This document shows, in pieces, positions 1-9,362 of a DNA stretch of 64,000 bases. The number at the start of each line of letters is the position of its first letter. The first letter of the stretch is position 1. A program made the position numbers and the translations under genes. The DNA comes from Ancylomarina sp963977525 (GTDB taxonomy: Bacteria > Bacteroidota > Bacteroidia > Bacteroidales > Marinifilaceae). The notes below the pieces were generated by a model, which was not told where the DNA came from, made no database searches, and saw nothing but the letters and a program-made list of their open reading frames with translations. The stretch is taken from assembly GCA_963977525.1 (NCBI GenBank), contig CAXBPC010000001.1, positions 62,001-126,000 of the forward strand, in the 5' to 3' direction.

Positions 1-1148
1 TCTCCAATGACAGCAATAGTTTGTTTTTTTGATGGATCTATCGGGAAGAATCCCTTATCATTCTTTAATAAGACAATCCCTTCTGTAGCCACTTCGCGAG
101 CCACATCAAAATGTTGCTGATTGTTCATTTTCCCAAAAGTTCGAGTTGTATCCATGTTAGTTCGAATCATTAAGCGAAGAATACGTCTAACCTTATCATC
201 CAGAACACTCATTTCAATCTCTCCAGATTTTAACATTTTAAGAAAAGGATTAGCCAAAAAATAATTATCGTAAGCGTTCTTCGATGATGTTGTCAATCCA
301 TCGGTTCCCGTTCCCATCTCCATATCCAAACCATATAGTGCAGCCTCTTTAGTATCATGCGTTGCACCCCAATCAGTAACCAAAACACCATCGAAAGCCC
401 AATCTCCCTTAAGAATCTTGTTTACCATCAATTCGTTGTGACAACAAAACTGGCCTCTAATTTTATTGTAAGCACCCATAATTGACCAAACCTCACCTTC
501 GAGAACTGCGGCCTTAAATGCAGGTAAGTAGATTTCATAAAGAGCTCTATCACTCAATTCCACATTAATATGATTCCGCCAGTGCTCCTGATTGTTCAAC
601 GCATAGTGCTTCACACAAGCAGCTACTCCATTTTCCTGCACGCCTTTGATGTAAGGTACAACAAGCTTGGAAGCCAAATAAGGATCCTCTCCCATATACT
701 CAAAATTACGACCGTTAAGTGGTGTGCGATAAATATTAACACCTGGTCCTAAAAGGATATCTTTCTTGCGATATCGGGCTTCTTCCCCAATCGCCTTTCC
801 ATACTTATACGACAAGCTTGGGTTAAAAGTAGCCGCCAAACAGGTTAAGGCTGGGAAAGCGGTACAGGAATCATTTGTCCAGCCTGCATGATCCCATGTA
901 TCCCATGCAATCTCAGCACGCACACCATGTGGTCCGTCTGACATCCAGATCTCAGGAATTCCCAAACGAGGAACACCGGGCGTGCTGAACTTCGATTGTG
1001 CATGACACATGGCCACTTTCTCTTCCAAAGTCAATTGTTTAATTAATACGTCAATCTTCTTTTCAATCGAATTGGGGTTTACTTGTCCAAATAATTGAAA
1101 ACTACCCAAGAGGGCAAATACTAGAGTGGTAAAAATCAATTTCTTCAT
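1..1148 (-). CDS. GH3 beta-glucosidase, secreted, C-terminus cut by window edge
   Basis: The gene is open to the left edge, so about 382 N-terminal codons are visible of a family that usually has 730-800. It starts with a signal peptide (residues 1-22, ending LFGQ). GH3 landmarks follow: SDGPHGVR, the KHYALNNQE segment of the N-terminal barrel, and LVTDWG with D259 as the expected nucleophile. The visible end contains GIVLLKND, which begins the second alpha/beta domain. GH3 enzymes of this type release glucose from the non-reducing end of beta-glucan oligosaccharides, probably in the periplasm. It lies 68 bp behind a GH30 gene on the same strand and closes the visible part of the beta-glucan locus. 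The family is clear. Linkage preference (beta-1,3, beta-1,6 or beta-1,4) cannot be read from the sequence. Confidence 0.93.
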   Translation of the reverse strand, partial: MKKLIFTTLVFALLGSFQLFGQVNPNSIEKKIDVLIKQLTLEEKVAMCHAQSKFSTPGVPRLGIPEIWMSDGPHGVRAEIAWDTWDHAGWTNDSCTAFPALTCLAATFNPSLSYKYGKAIGEEARYRKKDILLGPGVNIYRTPLNGRNFEYMGEDPYLASKLVVPYIKGVQENGVAACVKHYALNNQEHWRNHINVELSDRALYEIYLPAFKAAVLEGEVWSIMGAYNKIRGQFCCHNELMVNKILKGDWAFDGVLVTDWGATHDTKEAALYGLDMEMGTGTDGLTTSSKNAYDNYFLANPFLKMLKSGEIEMSVLDDKVRRILRLMIRTNMDTTRTFGKMNNQQHFDVAREVATEGIVLLKNDKGFFPIDPSKKQTIAVIG

Positions 1149-1216
1149 TACATCTGTTTTTATAAGATAGCCTCAACGGCATAGCGCTTATTATATTTTA
1201 AATAACTAACCGATGA

Positions 1217-2671
1217 CTAGTAAACAAGTGTTTGTATTGCACGTGCTGGTATTTTCACCTTTATTGCAACATTAGTCCCTACATATAGTTTATAAACTAT
1301 GTCCTCATCGGAGCTATTCATCACGACAGTTGCCATCTTTCCATTCTCGTTAATGAAAGAAGTACTGATTAGGAAGCTAACACTTGAAACTGTACTGACT
1401 CTTTTTGCTCCTGGACGAATGTATTTTGAGAAATGCCCCAGATAATAATAAGATGGTGTGTAGATTAGACTATCTGTTCTTGTATCTGCATGAATTGGTG
1501 AGAAACACAAATTCCCAACATGATTAGGTCCTCCTGTTTCATCCAATAGAATGTTCCAGTCTGTCCAACCAACTGTGCCTCGGTTAAAATCATTGATCAT
1601 TGAATGACCATATCTTTCTGCATTTGGCCAGTACTGATATTTAGCTGCATCAAAACTTTCGTTACAACCTTCGGTGAAAAGTAATTTCTTATCGGGATAG
1701 GCTTCTTGTATCTTTTGAAGATTGTCGAACATAGGTTCGCCTCCACGCCATGTTTCATACCAGTGGAAACCTGTTCCCCAGGCATATTTCGCTGCTTCAG
1801 GATCATCGAAAATCGTATTGGCTCTGTGTGTAATCAAATCTCTGTTATGATCCCAAACCACAATATTTTTATCTCCAAGTCCTTCTTGTTCCAGAACTGG
1901 TCCCAAGTGATTCTTAAGAAAATCGCGTTCTTCTTCTGCAGTATAAATACAAGACTCCCAACGCTGAACGGCCATGGGCTCATTTTGAATGGTCACCCCC
2001 CAAACAGGAATGCCTTCTTTCTCGTAAGCTTTAATAAATTTCGCATAGTATTTTGCCCATGTATCATAGTACTCTGGGAGTAATTTTCCTCCTTGAAGCA
2101 TATTCTTGCTGTCTTTCATAAAGGCAGGCGGGCTCCACGGACTGGCATAAAATAGCATCTGTCCCCCTGCTTTTGAAATGGCTTGCTTGATCATTGGCAA
2201 ACGGTATTGCTTATCATGATCAATGGAGAAGGTTTTTAAGTCCTTATCTCCTTCTTCGATATAAGTGAAGCTACCACTACTAAAATCGCAGCTATGAATA
2301 GACGTACGCATTAAGGTATAATCAATACCATCTTTGCCATAATAGGCTGAAATAATTTCTTCTTGTTTTTCTTTCGAAAGTTTTGCAAACACTTCTGCTG
2401 AAGCATCAGTAATCGCCCCTCCTATTCCGATAAATATTTGAAACGTATTGTTCGGATTAACAAATATCGAATTCTCTGTCTCTAAAGCTTGTTCGGTTTT
2501 CTTGAAAACAGACTGTCCTGTCTCGCTTAATCTGAATTCTGTGTCTTTTGCTGTAGTTATAATCCTAGCTGTTTTTCCCTCTACCTTATAATCTGCAGTT
2601 GAGGTTTCAACCGGCTTGGCTTGTGAGCATGCTATAAAAGCAAAGGCAATGACAGGAATAAATCGTTTCAT
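1217..2671 (-). CDS. GH30 glycosidase, lipoprotein (probable beta-1,6-glucanase or beta-glucosidase)
   Basis: This 484-residue protein has a short lipoprotein signal (FAFIACSQ, Cys15). The GH30 barrel shows IQNEP with acid/base E231 and LLFTEGC with nucleophile E334. The C-terminal beta-sandwich ends in ARAIQTLVY. GH30 enzymes in laminarin loci of marine Bacteroidota remove beta-1,6-linked glucose branches, and that role fits here, but glucosylceramidase-like activity cannot be excluded. The gene begins a new transcription unit, because a strong terminator and 310 bp separate it from the upstream symporter gene; GH3 follows. A second GH30 (6366-7877) has the same architecture but is clearly diverged, so the two may act on different chain lengths or linkages. 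Confidence 0.93.
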   Translation of the reverse strand: MKRFIPVIAFAFIACSQAKPVETSTADYKVEGKTARIITTAKDTEFRLSETGQSVFKKTEQALETENSIFVNPNNTFQIFIGIGGAITDASAEVFAKLSKEKQEEIISAYYGKDGIDYTLMRTSIHSCDFSSGSFTYIEEGDKDLKTFSIDHDKQYRLPMIKQAISKAGGQMLFYASPWSPPAFMKDSKNMLQGGKLLPEYYDTWAKYYAKFIKAYEKEGIPVWGVTIQNEPMAVQRWESCIYTAEEERDFLKNHLGPVLEQEGLGDKNIVVWDHNRDLITHRANTIFDDPEAAKYAWGTGFHWYETWRGGEPMFDNLQKIQEAYPDKKLLFTEGCNESFDAAKYQYWPNAERYGHSMINDFNRGTVGWTDWNILLDETGGPNHVGNLCFSPIHADTRTDSLIYTPSYYYLGHFSKYIRPGAKRVSTVSSVSFLISTSFINENGKMATVVMNSSDEDIVYKLYVGTNVAIKVKIPARAIQTLVY

Positions 2672-2981
2672 AATTAAGGTTCTGTTTTATAGTTGATAAC
2701 TATTAAATAATCTTGTGAAAAAATCATTTCAAAGTATTGAGCTCATTTTAACAAAAAAACATCAGAGTAATTAAATAGCGCATATAGTATGAGGGAATAC
2801 TAAAGAGGCGCTATCAACTAACTAGTCATGATCTAAACTCATAAATGAATTTCTATTAAAAAATATTTTGATTGAGAATCAAGTTTCCTTGATTCTCAAT
2901 CTGTGTTTAAAATGATTAACAAACCAAATTTAACATCCCAAATTTCCTCAATTGATATATTATTATTATTTAGGTAAATGA
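2672..2981. other. Intergenic region with a terminator; promoter for the GH30-GH3 unit inferred
   Basis: No gene is seen here. The right half holds the hairpin terminator of the GPH symporter gene. The left part (about 2690-2830) is AT-rich and must hold the promoter of the GH30-GH3 pair, but I cannot point to convincing -33/-7 boxes. Confidence 0.5.
2858..2901 (-). terminator. Intrinsic terminator after the GPH symporter gene
   Basis: A perfect 14-bp stem GATTGAGAATCAAG pairs with CTTGATTCTCAATC (2870-2883 with 2888-2901) around a TTTC loop. In the minus-strand RNA it is followed by a U-rich tract. It ends the long operon that includes the genes from 18-4 kb. Confidence 0.85.
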
Positions 2982-4337
2982 TTATGCTTCAGCTAACCTT
3001 CTTTTATCTAAATCTGATTTTATAACAACACAAGTTTCATGATCAATTGTATAGAAATACAATAGTATGGCACAAGACATATACAGGACTCCCGGAATAA
3101 CGGAAATCATGAGTTTAATACCTGTTATGGCTGTAGCTGTTTGTTCAACATTTGGCGTAAATTTGAAAATAGCAAGCATCCATCCTGCCAAAGCACCACC
3201 TATACCCCAACCCGCTTTTTGAGCAAAAGTAGCCGCAGAAAATACCAAGCCTGTTGATCTTCTTCCTGTTTTCCACTCCGAGTAATCGGCTGTATCGGCA
3301 AGCATGGTCCACAGTAAAGGAACTGCAGGAGCATAAGCCATCTTTGCAAGAATATTGAGGATGTAAATCATCGTAATATTGTTGGCACCGGGAAGATATA
3401 GGCAGATGAAGAAAAAGCCCGACAGTAATGAACTAGCAAAAAAAACATTACGTTTGCCGAACCGTTTAGCCAATGGTTTTGAGAAAGGAATTGCAACTAT
3501 TAGAGCAACAGTTCCTATCACATTAAACAATTGAACATTTTCTTCATTTCCTATATAATATTTAAAGTAGTAAGCAATGGATAAATTTTGCATTGCAAAC
3601 ATGATAAAAGAGATAATCCCAACAAAAAACAAAATGACCCACGGACGATTTTTAAACAGATTCCTAAAATCCTCCTTTAAGTTTTCTTTCTGTTCTTTAG
3701 GAGGTTGAACTCTCTCTTTAGTCGTTTTAAAAGTAATCATGAACAACACAAAACTGATAATAGAAAACAAAATCAATGTGTACTGATAACCTTTTGCATT
3801 ATCACCCTGACCAAAATACAAGGCTAAAGTAAGAGCTGTTCCTGACACGATAAACTGACCAATAAAAGCAAAGATAAATCGATACGAATTAAGGCCTGCC
3901 CTCTCGTATGAATCAGAAGTCATTACAGCTCCTAATGAAGAATAAGGAAGATTTATAGCCGTAAATACTGTCATTAATAACATATAGGTAACGCCCGCAT
4001 AAATCACTTTACCCGTTGGGCCTAGATCTGGAGTGGTAAACGTTAAGACTGCCAATACGCTGTATGGCAAAGCCATACATAAAATGTAAGGGCGAAATTT
4101 TCCCCATCGAGTGTTTGTTCTATCAGCAATAATCCCCATTAAGGGATCGCTAAGCATGTCCCAAAAACGAGCAATCAGCATAATTGTACCAGCTGCCGCA
4201 GCTGAAATACCAAAGGTATCGGTATAGAAAATCAGAATCCAGAAACCTACCATATCCCATACAAAATGGGAGGCGGTATCTCCTAAACTATAACCTACTT
4301 TTTCCTTTAAGGACAGTTTTGTATCAATTTCATTCAT
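2982..4337 (-). CDS. GPH-family (MelB-like) sugar:cation symporter
   Basis: This 451-residue polytopic membrane protein has about 12 predicted helices. The GPH/MelB signature is plain at residues 54-85: DMLSDPLMG, then ADRTNTRWGKFRP. Members move glycosides or oligosaccharides across the inner membrane with Na+ or H+. It is the last gene of the main operon, 22 bp behind a mutarotase-like gene, and a terminator follows. The likely cargo is a short beta-glucan oligosaccharide, perhaps a beta-1,6-linked one given the adjacent GH30 genes. The locus has a second GPH carrier and a sugar porter, which suggests separate carriers for different oligosaccharides. Substrate is inferred from context only. 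Confidence 0.9.
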   Translation of the reverse strand: MNEIDTKLSLKEKVGYSLGDTASHFVWDMVGFWILIFYTDTFGISAAAAGTIMLIARFWDMLSDPLMGIIADRTNTRWGKFRPYILCMALPYSVLAVLTFTTPDLGPTGKVIYAGVTYMLLMTVFTAINLPYSSLGAVMTSDSYERAGLNSYRFIFAFIGQFIVSGTALTLALYFGQGDNAKGYQYTLILFSIISFVLFMITFKTTKERVQPPKEQKENLKEDFRNLFKNRPWVILFFVGIISFIMFAMQNLSIAYYFKYYIGNEENVQLFNVIGTVALIVAIPFSKPLAKRFGKRNVFFASSLLSGFFFICLYLPGANNITMIYILNILAKMAYAPAVPLLWTMLADTADYSEWKTGRRSTGLVFSAATFAQKAGWGIGGALAGWMLAIFKFTPNVEQTATAITGIKLMISVIPGVLYMSCAILLYFYTIDHETCVVIKSDLDKRRLAEA

Positions 4338-4359
4338 CTCTATATGATTCTAGTGCTTT

Positions 4360-5319
4360 TTAATCGATTTCAAACAAATTATACATTCTGGACCATTCAA
4401 TTTTCTGGCCAGGCTTCACGTTTACATCAAAAAATAGTTCAGGACTCACAACATGTTTCCATCCCCAAAGATTGACTTGGCTTGTTTTAAAGCTGCCTGT
4501 TTCTCTTATACCAACTTTACTTTTCGTATTGATCAATTCCCAACTAGCATCTACACACTCACCTCCTGATAGATTGCTAAAAAAGAATTGTTCTTCCGGT
4601 GTACTATTAAATCTTATTTCATACTGACCGACTTCGACCTTTTCTTCAGGATTAACAGTCGCTCCGAATAATTCAGGCTTGATTTGAAAGGGAAATTTCA
4701 AGATGTAATCATTGCTTATTAATTCTTTATTAATCGCTAAAAAATTATGCGTATACTCATTAGTAGCAATGGTTTTTACACCTGTATTGTGCAACTTATA
4801 ACGAATTACAAAGCTGTCTTCCAATAATTCAATTTCTTTTTTCAGCGCATAGGAATAGCCATTAGTGCTTTGAGATTGACACTCTATGATAACTTTTTTA
4901 GATTCAATTTTCACTTTAAAATCCGCAGGTTGAGTTTCATAAGCTTTGCTGAAACTGTATTGCTCCCCCTCCTTTTTAAGTAATCCTACTCCTATCTTAG
5001 GAAACCATTCTCCTTCCTCACATTCATCAAATCCTATTGGTGTTTCAATCCCAAATTCATTGTAAAAACCTTTTCCAAACTTGTTCTCATCCTCACAATC
5101 CAAACGTTCTGATCCAGACACGTAAACACCTTTAAATTTCACCGCTGTAATTTTACCCGTCCAATCAAATCTAGATAGCTGATAACTTTCTAATGGCAGA
5201 TCGATGTGAACCTCAAGATTCTTGTTTTTTAAGACATGTGTCATATTCGTATTTTTTTGATGCTGACCTAAGCTTACAACTGGTAAGCATATCATTAGAA
5301 ATAAGAACGTTTTATTCAT
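4360..5319 (-). CDS. Secreted galactose-mutarotase-like protein
   Basis: This 319-residue protein starts with a signal peptide (about 1-18, ending VVSLGQ). The rest is beta-rich and reads like the aldose 1-epimerase/galactose mutarotase-like fold: LSRFDWTGKITAV near residue 50, NEFGIETPIGFD, YALKKEIELLEDSFVIRYKLHNTG, then TNEYTHNFL. I do not see the full catalytic His/Glu set of true GalM, so it may be a carbohydrate-binding or divergent epimerase rather than a classical mutarotase. Its start codon follows the stop of the upstream glycosidase by a single base, which suggests translational coupling. Periplasmic anomer conversion or glucan binding ahead of import is a reasonable inference. Confidence 0.65.
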   Translation of the reverse strand: MNKTFLFLMICLPVVSLGQHQKNTNMTHVLKNKNLEVHIDLPLESYQLSRFDWTGKITAVKFKGVYVSGSERLDCEDENKFGKGFYNEFGIETPIGFDECEEGEWFPKIGVGLLKKEGEQYSFSKAYETQPADFKVKIESKKVIIECQSQSTNGYSYALKKEIELLEDSFVIRYKLHNTGVKTIATNEYTHNFLAINKELISNDYILKFPFQIKPELFGATVNPEEKVEVGQYEIRFNSTPEEQFFFSNLSGGECVDASWELINTKSKVGIRETGSFKTSQVNLWGWKHVVSPELFFDVNVKPGQKIEWSRMYNLFEID

Positions 5320-5320
5320 T

Positions 5321-6355
5321 TTATTGTGCTTTGAACAATGGCTCGTTTGACTTAGATAAGTTGGTATACTTTTCTTTTACAACACTGAATGCCTGTTTCT
5401 TATTTCTTTCAATATCAACAATTCCCCAATACTCTTCGTTTGGTGCACCATCGTATGGAACACCGCTACTATTTGGCGCCCATCCACCAGAGTCTAATGT
5501 ATTATTATTGCCAGCTTTCCATAACTCATCAACAAAGGCAAAGAGGGTTACACCCGAACATATTTCTTGATTCTTAAAAACAGCATCTAATATACTTGTG
5601 GTAGCATCAGCCTGAGCTAATTCATTTGACCCCTTCTTATAGCCATCTTTTGAAATCGTCATATAACTATCTGCACCCGCCTCGGATAAATACATTGGTT
5701 TATCACTAAGAGAAGCCCATTCCGTAAAGATCTTTTCTGGATTATCCCATCGGTATACATTCATTCCCCATACATCTATATTCGGGCACATTGTTAGTGC
5801 TAATGAATCTGGCAACTCGCCGTGTGCAGTTGTTACAGGATGAGAAGAATCGTGCTGATGAATGAGATCTGCAGCATTGTTTAAAGCTGTGTACCAATTC
5901 TTAATATCGTCACCAAACCACTCGGGATGATAGTTGTATTCATTACCAAGTTCCCAAAGCAATATTGCCTTGTGATTCTTGTAGGTGTTTATGTAATTGA
6001 TAAAAGTCCCTGAAAGAATATCATTATGCCCACCTTGGTTGTAACCAAACCCAATAATTACTTTTAGTCCGGCCTTATGTATCTCATCAAGAACAGAAAC
6101 ATCAGTAATAGGCATATAAACTCTGATGGTGTTTATTCCAGCCTCAAGCATTAAAGCCAGATCTTCAGTTAAATTACTAAAACTTCTGCTATCGCTACCT
6201 TTGGGTACCGGATGATAACAAATCCCTTTGATAGTGTAAACAGAATCGTTTAACAAAATATCACGTCCATCAATAGAAATGGTATTGTTATGAATCTGTT
6301 TACATGAAATGAGTAGTAAACTCACAGCAAAAATCAATACAATGTTTTTAATCAT
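5321..6355 (-). CDS. Clan GH-A glycosidase lipoprotein, family not assigned
   Basis: This 344-residue lipoprotein (LLLISCKQ, Cys18) carries a TIM barrel. Strand 4 reads LWELGNEYNYH, placing the acid/base at E139. YLSEAGADSY places the nucleophile at E225. The N-terminus (DGRDILLNDSVYTIKGICYHP) and the LMLEAGINTIRVY segment resemble the barrels of GH2 and the GH72-type glucanosyltransferases. I cannot place it in a numbered family by eye. It is embedded 10 bp behind a GH30 gene in the beta-glucan operon, so a retaining beta-glucan hydrolase or transglycosylase is likely. It could be a member of a poorly studied subfamily. Confidence 0.75.
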   Translation of the reverse strand: MIKNIVLIFAVSLLLISCKQIHNNTISIDGRDILLNDSVYTIKGICYHPVPKGSDSRSFSNLTEDLALMLEAGINTIRVYMPITDVSVLDEIHKAGLKVIIGFGYNQGGHNDILSGTFINYINTYKNHKAILLWELGNEYNYHPEWFGDDIKNWYTALNNAADLIHQHDSSHPVTTAHGELPDSLALTMCPNIDVWGMNVYRWDNPEKIFTEWASLSDKPMYLSEAGADSYMTISKDGYKKGSNELAQADATTSILDAVFKNQEICSGVTLFAFVDELWKAGNNNTLDSGGWAPNSSGVPYDGAPNEEYWGIVDIERNKKQAFSVVKEKYTNLSKSNEPLFKAQ

Positions 6356-6365
6356 ATTCCAAGAT

Positions 6366-7877
6366 TTAAGAAGGTATTACTACCGTCTGAATTGCCTGAG
6401 CACTTATTTGAATTTCCACTGAACTATCGCCCAATGAAAGTTTAATATTCTTTGATTTCAAATCCATATTCAAAATCACAAGAGCAATTGATCCATCAGG
6501 ATTTTGTGCAGCTGTCATCATGAGATCCTTATCTGGATTCTCAAAGCCAATACGAACAGCTCCAGGACGGATGTACTTACTAAAGTGTGCCATGGTATGG
6601 TATAATGGCGTAAAGTAAACTTCGTCTTTCTCAGGATCTACAATTACAGGAGCAACACACCAGTTCTTAAACCAGTTTGGTCCGCCCTGACGATCTAAAA
6701 CCATATTCCAGTCGATCCAACCTTGCACGTAATTGTTTAAGCAACCTATAATATCTCTGGCATAACGATACACAGGAACATATTTTGGGTGCAGATGCTT
6801 TTGATCATCCGGAGCCCAATCCCACCCCCAATCGGTTCCTTCTTTTGACCAATACCATTTATCATCTTGCCAGTGAGGAATCTCAGAATCAACACAAGCC
6901 TCCGATTGAATCATTAATTTATTTGGTGCTTTCTTGTATGTATATTGCAAAGTCTCAGGCATAAAGTCATAAGTGCTAGCATACCAATGAATCGCCATTC
7001 CATCAAAATATTTTGATGATTCCTCATCCTTGTACATGATATCTGCCCACTCTTTCAGCTCATCTCTGTTCTGATCGTATCCTAAAATCTTAACATCATG
7101 ACCGTCATCTTTTAATTTTGGTCCCAGATGCTTGCTTACAAATTCCACCATTTCTTCTGGTGTAAAATGCATACTCTCCCAGTTGCTGTTATTACCCAAA
7201 GGCTCATTTTCTACGGTCAATCCCCAAATATCGATTCCCTCAGTTTTATAAGCATCAATGTATTTTGAGAAAAATAGAGCCCAAGTATCGTAGTATTCAG
7301 GTAGCAATTTACCTCCACACCAATGCTTGTTATCTTTCATCCAAGGTGGTGCTGTCCATGGGGATGAAAGAATTTTAAACCCATCTTCAGAAATAGCCAT
7401 TGCATCCTTAATCATAGGAATGATATCATCACGATCTTCTTCAATTGAAAAGTTATCCAAAGCTATATCTCCGGGCACAGGCGCGTAAGAATAGTTACTA
7501 AGCGAGAAATCACAGGAATTGATATGTGTGCGAGTTAATGAGTATTTAGCTCCTTCAGAACCAAAATATGCTTCCAATATTAAATCGCGATTAGCTTTAC
7601 TAACCTGATTTAGCAAATAGGCAGATGATTCAGTAAAAGACCCACCAAAGCCGGTAATCGTCTGATATTTTTCATCAGGTAATAATTGGATGGCAACAGC
7701 ATCTTCAGCAGAAGTAAATTCAGATATTTTCTTGAGTTTATTGCCATTTGCTGATGTTTCATAAACATCAATCAATAGTTTATTTTCTTTGGTATTACAA
7801 GCCATAATAAGAATGCTTAAAAGAATTCCAATAATATATCTTGATTGTATCATCTTACGAATTTTAGATTTATTCAT
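6366..7877 (-). CDS. GH30 glycosidase, lipoprotein (second copy)
   Basis: This 503-residue protein has a lipoprotein signal ending LIMAC (Cys27); Met9 is a possible alternative start. GH30 landmarks are QTITGFGGSFTESSA at the start of the barrel, TVENEP with acid/base E225, and MIQSEAC with nucleophile E326. The C-terminal beta-sandwich ends SAQAIQTVVIPS. It shares overall layout with the GH30 at 1217-2671 but differs in many loops, including a Trp-rich stretch around residues 335-355. The likely role is removal of beta-1,6 branches from laminarin-type glucan outside the inner membrane. It sits 9 bp behind a GPH symporter gene and 10 bp before the clan GH-A enzyme. Confidence 0.93.
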   Translation of the reverse strand: MNKSKIRKMIQSRYIIGILLSILIMACNTKENKLLIDVYETSANGNKLKKISEFTSAEDAVAIQLLPDEKYQTITGFGGSFTESSAYLLNQVSKANRDLILEAYFGSEGAKYSLTRTHINSCDFSLSNYSYAPVPGDIALDNFSIEEDRDDIIPMIKDAMAISEDGFKILSSPWTAPPWMKDNKHWCGGKLLPEYYDTWALFFSKYIDAYKTEGIDIWGLTVENEPLGNNSNWESMHFTPEEMVEFVSKHLGPKLKDDGHDVKILGYDQNRDELKEWADIMYKDEESSKYFDGMAIHWYASTYDFMPETLQYTYKKAPNKLMIQSEACVDSEIPHWQDDKWYWSKEGTDWGWDWAPDDQKHLHPKYVPVYRYARDIIGCLNNYVQGWIDWNMVLDRQGGPNWFKNWCVAPVIVDPEKDEVYFTPLYHTMAHFSKYIRPGAVRIGFENPDKDLMMTAAQNPDGSIALVILNMDLKSKNIKLSLGDSSVEIQISAQAIQTVVIPS

Positions 7878-7886
7878 TAAAAAACA

Positions 7887-9320
7887 TTAATGCTTCACCT
7901 TCCCACGTCGAAGAATTAAAGCCTCTCTAATTTCATGAGCCTTAGTCTCTGTTATATCATATTTCCATACAAGAACAATAGCAATAAAAGCAGCCACAAT
8001 TGGAATCACAATATCTGCAATCCTAAGATTTACAAGACTTTCAACTGTTTGTTGTTTAACAGATTCATCAAAACCAATATAATGTAAAACAATACCACTG
8101 GTTAACATAGCAACGGCAATACCTAGTTTTACCATCCACCAGTAAACAGCACCAAACATACCTTCACGACGTTCGTTATTATTAAGTTCATCTAAATCAC
8201 AAACATCAGCAGTCATCGACATCATTAATGTAAATAAGCCACCTATTCCAAATGAAAGAAAGGGAATTGGCATAAACATTAACCATGGATTAGCAGGATT
8301 GAATCCCCACCATTTAAGAGCATATCCAATAATTGAAATAAGAGTTGCAATAATAAAGGCATTCTTTTTACCAAACTTAGTTGCTAACTTGGTTACAATA
8401 GGTATAACCAAAAATGCTGTACCCAGAGCCATAACAGTTCCAAACCAAGCTGGCCAAGTACCGGCCGCAGCAGTATCTCCATTAAATAGATAGTAGACAA
8501 TTATAAAGAAGGCGAATTGAGAAATAGTTTGAAAGCCGTTAAAAATAAAGAATGTTGCTCCACAAAGTTTAAGGAAAGGCTTATTTTGCAAGGTTAATTT
8601 TATCCCTCTGAAAAACTCTTTTGTATTAGCAGCCATGTTCTTCCTGGAGAGGTCCATCTTTTTATCTTGATCTGGAACAATCATTTCCTTATTAAAAAAC
8701 GCTGGCAAAACTCCTAAAATCATACATATTGAGCCAACCCATATAGCCAGAATTCTTGCACCCTCTGGTGCTGAATCGAAAAGAGATTCATTGTAAATAA
8801 TAACCCAAAACCAAGGCGCAACCATCCATGCTGCTTGTGCCATAAATTGTGAAACAGCCATTAAACGAGTCCTTTCGTTATAATCAGGAGTCATTTCATA
8901 ACCTAAGCCAATCAGAGGAGTAGCAAAAATGGTATACCCAATATAAAAGAAAAATGATACTCCTAAAAAATAAAAGAAATTGTAGGTCTGTGAGTTCTCT
9001 GGATTTAGTTGCCACATAACCATAAACGCAACCCCAGTAATTACACTTCCTAATAAAATATAAGGTTTTCTACGTCCCCATTTAGATTTTGTGTTGTCTG
9101 AAATGAATCCCATTATCGGATCCGTTAAAGCATCCATGAGGCGAGGAAGTGCACCTAATAAACCTGCAAGAATAGGATCCATTCCTAGAGACATAACCAG
9201 TACTACCATGAAAATATTTAATGCCGCATTAAATAAATTATTAGCTAAATGTCCTGATCCAAATGCAAGTTTTTGCCCAAATGGGACAATATCTTCCTTT
9301 GCGGTTCTATAATGTGTCAT
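7887..9320 (-). CDS. GPH-family (MelB-like) sugar:cation symporter
   Basis: This 477-residue membrane protein has about 12 helices and the GPH motif near residues 45-75: DALTDPIMGFISDNT, then KWGRRKPY. It differs strongly from the other GPH carrier (2982-4337), so it is not a recent duplicate. It probably imports beta-glucan oligosaccharides released by the outer enzymes and feeds the cytosolic GH17 enzymes and phosphorylase encoded just upstream. It lies between the GH17 lipoprotein gene and a GH30 gene in the same operon. The transported sugar is inferred only from this context. Confidence 0.9.
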   Translation of the reverse strand: MTHYRTAKEDIVPFGQKLAFGSGHLANNLFNAALNIFMVVLVMSLGMDPILAGLLGALPRLMDALTDPIMGFISDNTKSKWGRRKPYILLGSVITGVAFMVMWQLNPENSQTYNFFYFLGVSFFFYIGYTIFATPLIGLGYEMTPDYNERTRLMAVSQFMAQAAWMVAPWFWVIIYNESLFDSAPEGARILAIWVGSICMILGVLPAFFNKEMIVPDQDKKMDLSRKNMAANTKEFFRGIKLTLQNKPFLKLCGATFFIFNGFQTISQFAFFIIVYYLFNGDTAAAGTWPAWFGTVMALGTAFLVIPIVTKLATKFGKKNAFIIATLISIIGYALKWWGFNPANPWLMFMPIPFLSFGIGGLFTLMMSMTADVCDLDELNNNERREGMFGAVYWWMVKLGIAVAMLTSGIVLHYIGFDESVKQQTVESLVNLRIADIVIPIVAAFIAIVLVWKYDITETKAHEIREALILRRGKVKH

Positions 9321-9362
9321 ATTTTATAGTTTATGAGAAGTGATATACTAGATGTGAGAAAA

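Noticed and set aside
1706..2083. Plus-strand frame opposite the GH30 gene
   Set aside because: It lies opposite a well-supported GH30 gene, and its product is Cys/Phe-rich with no family.
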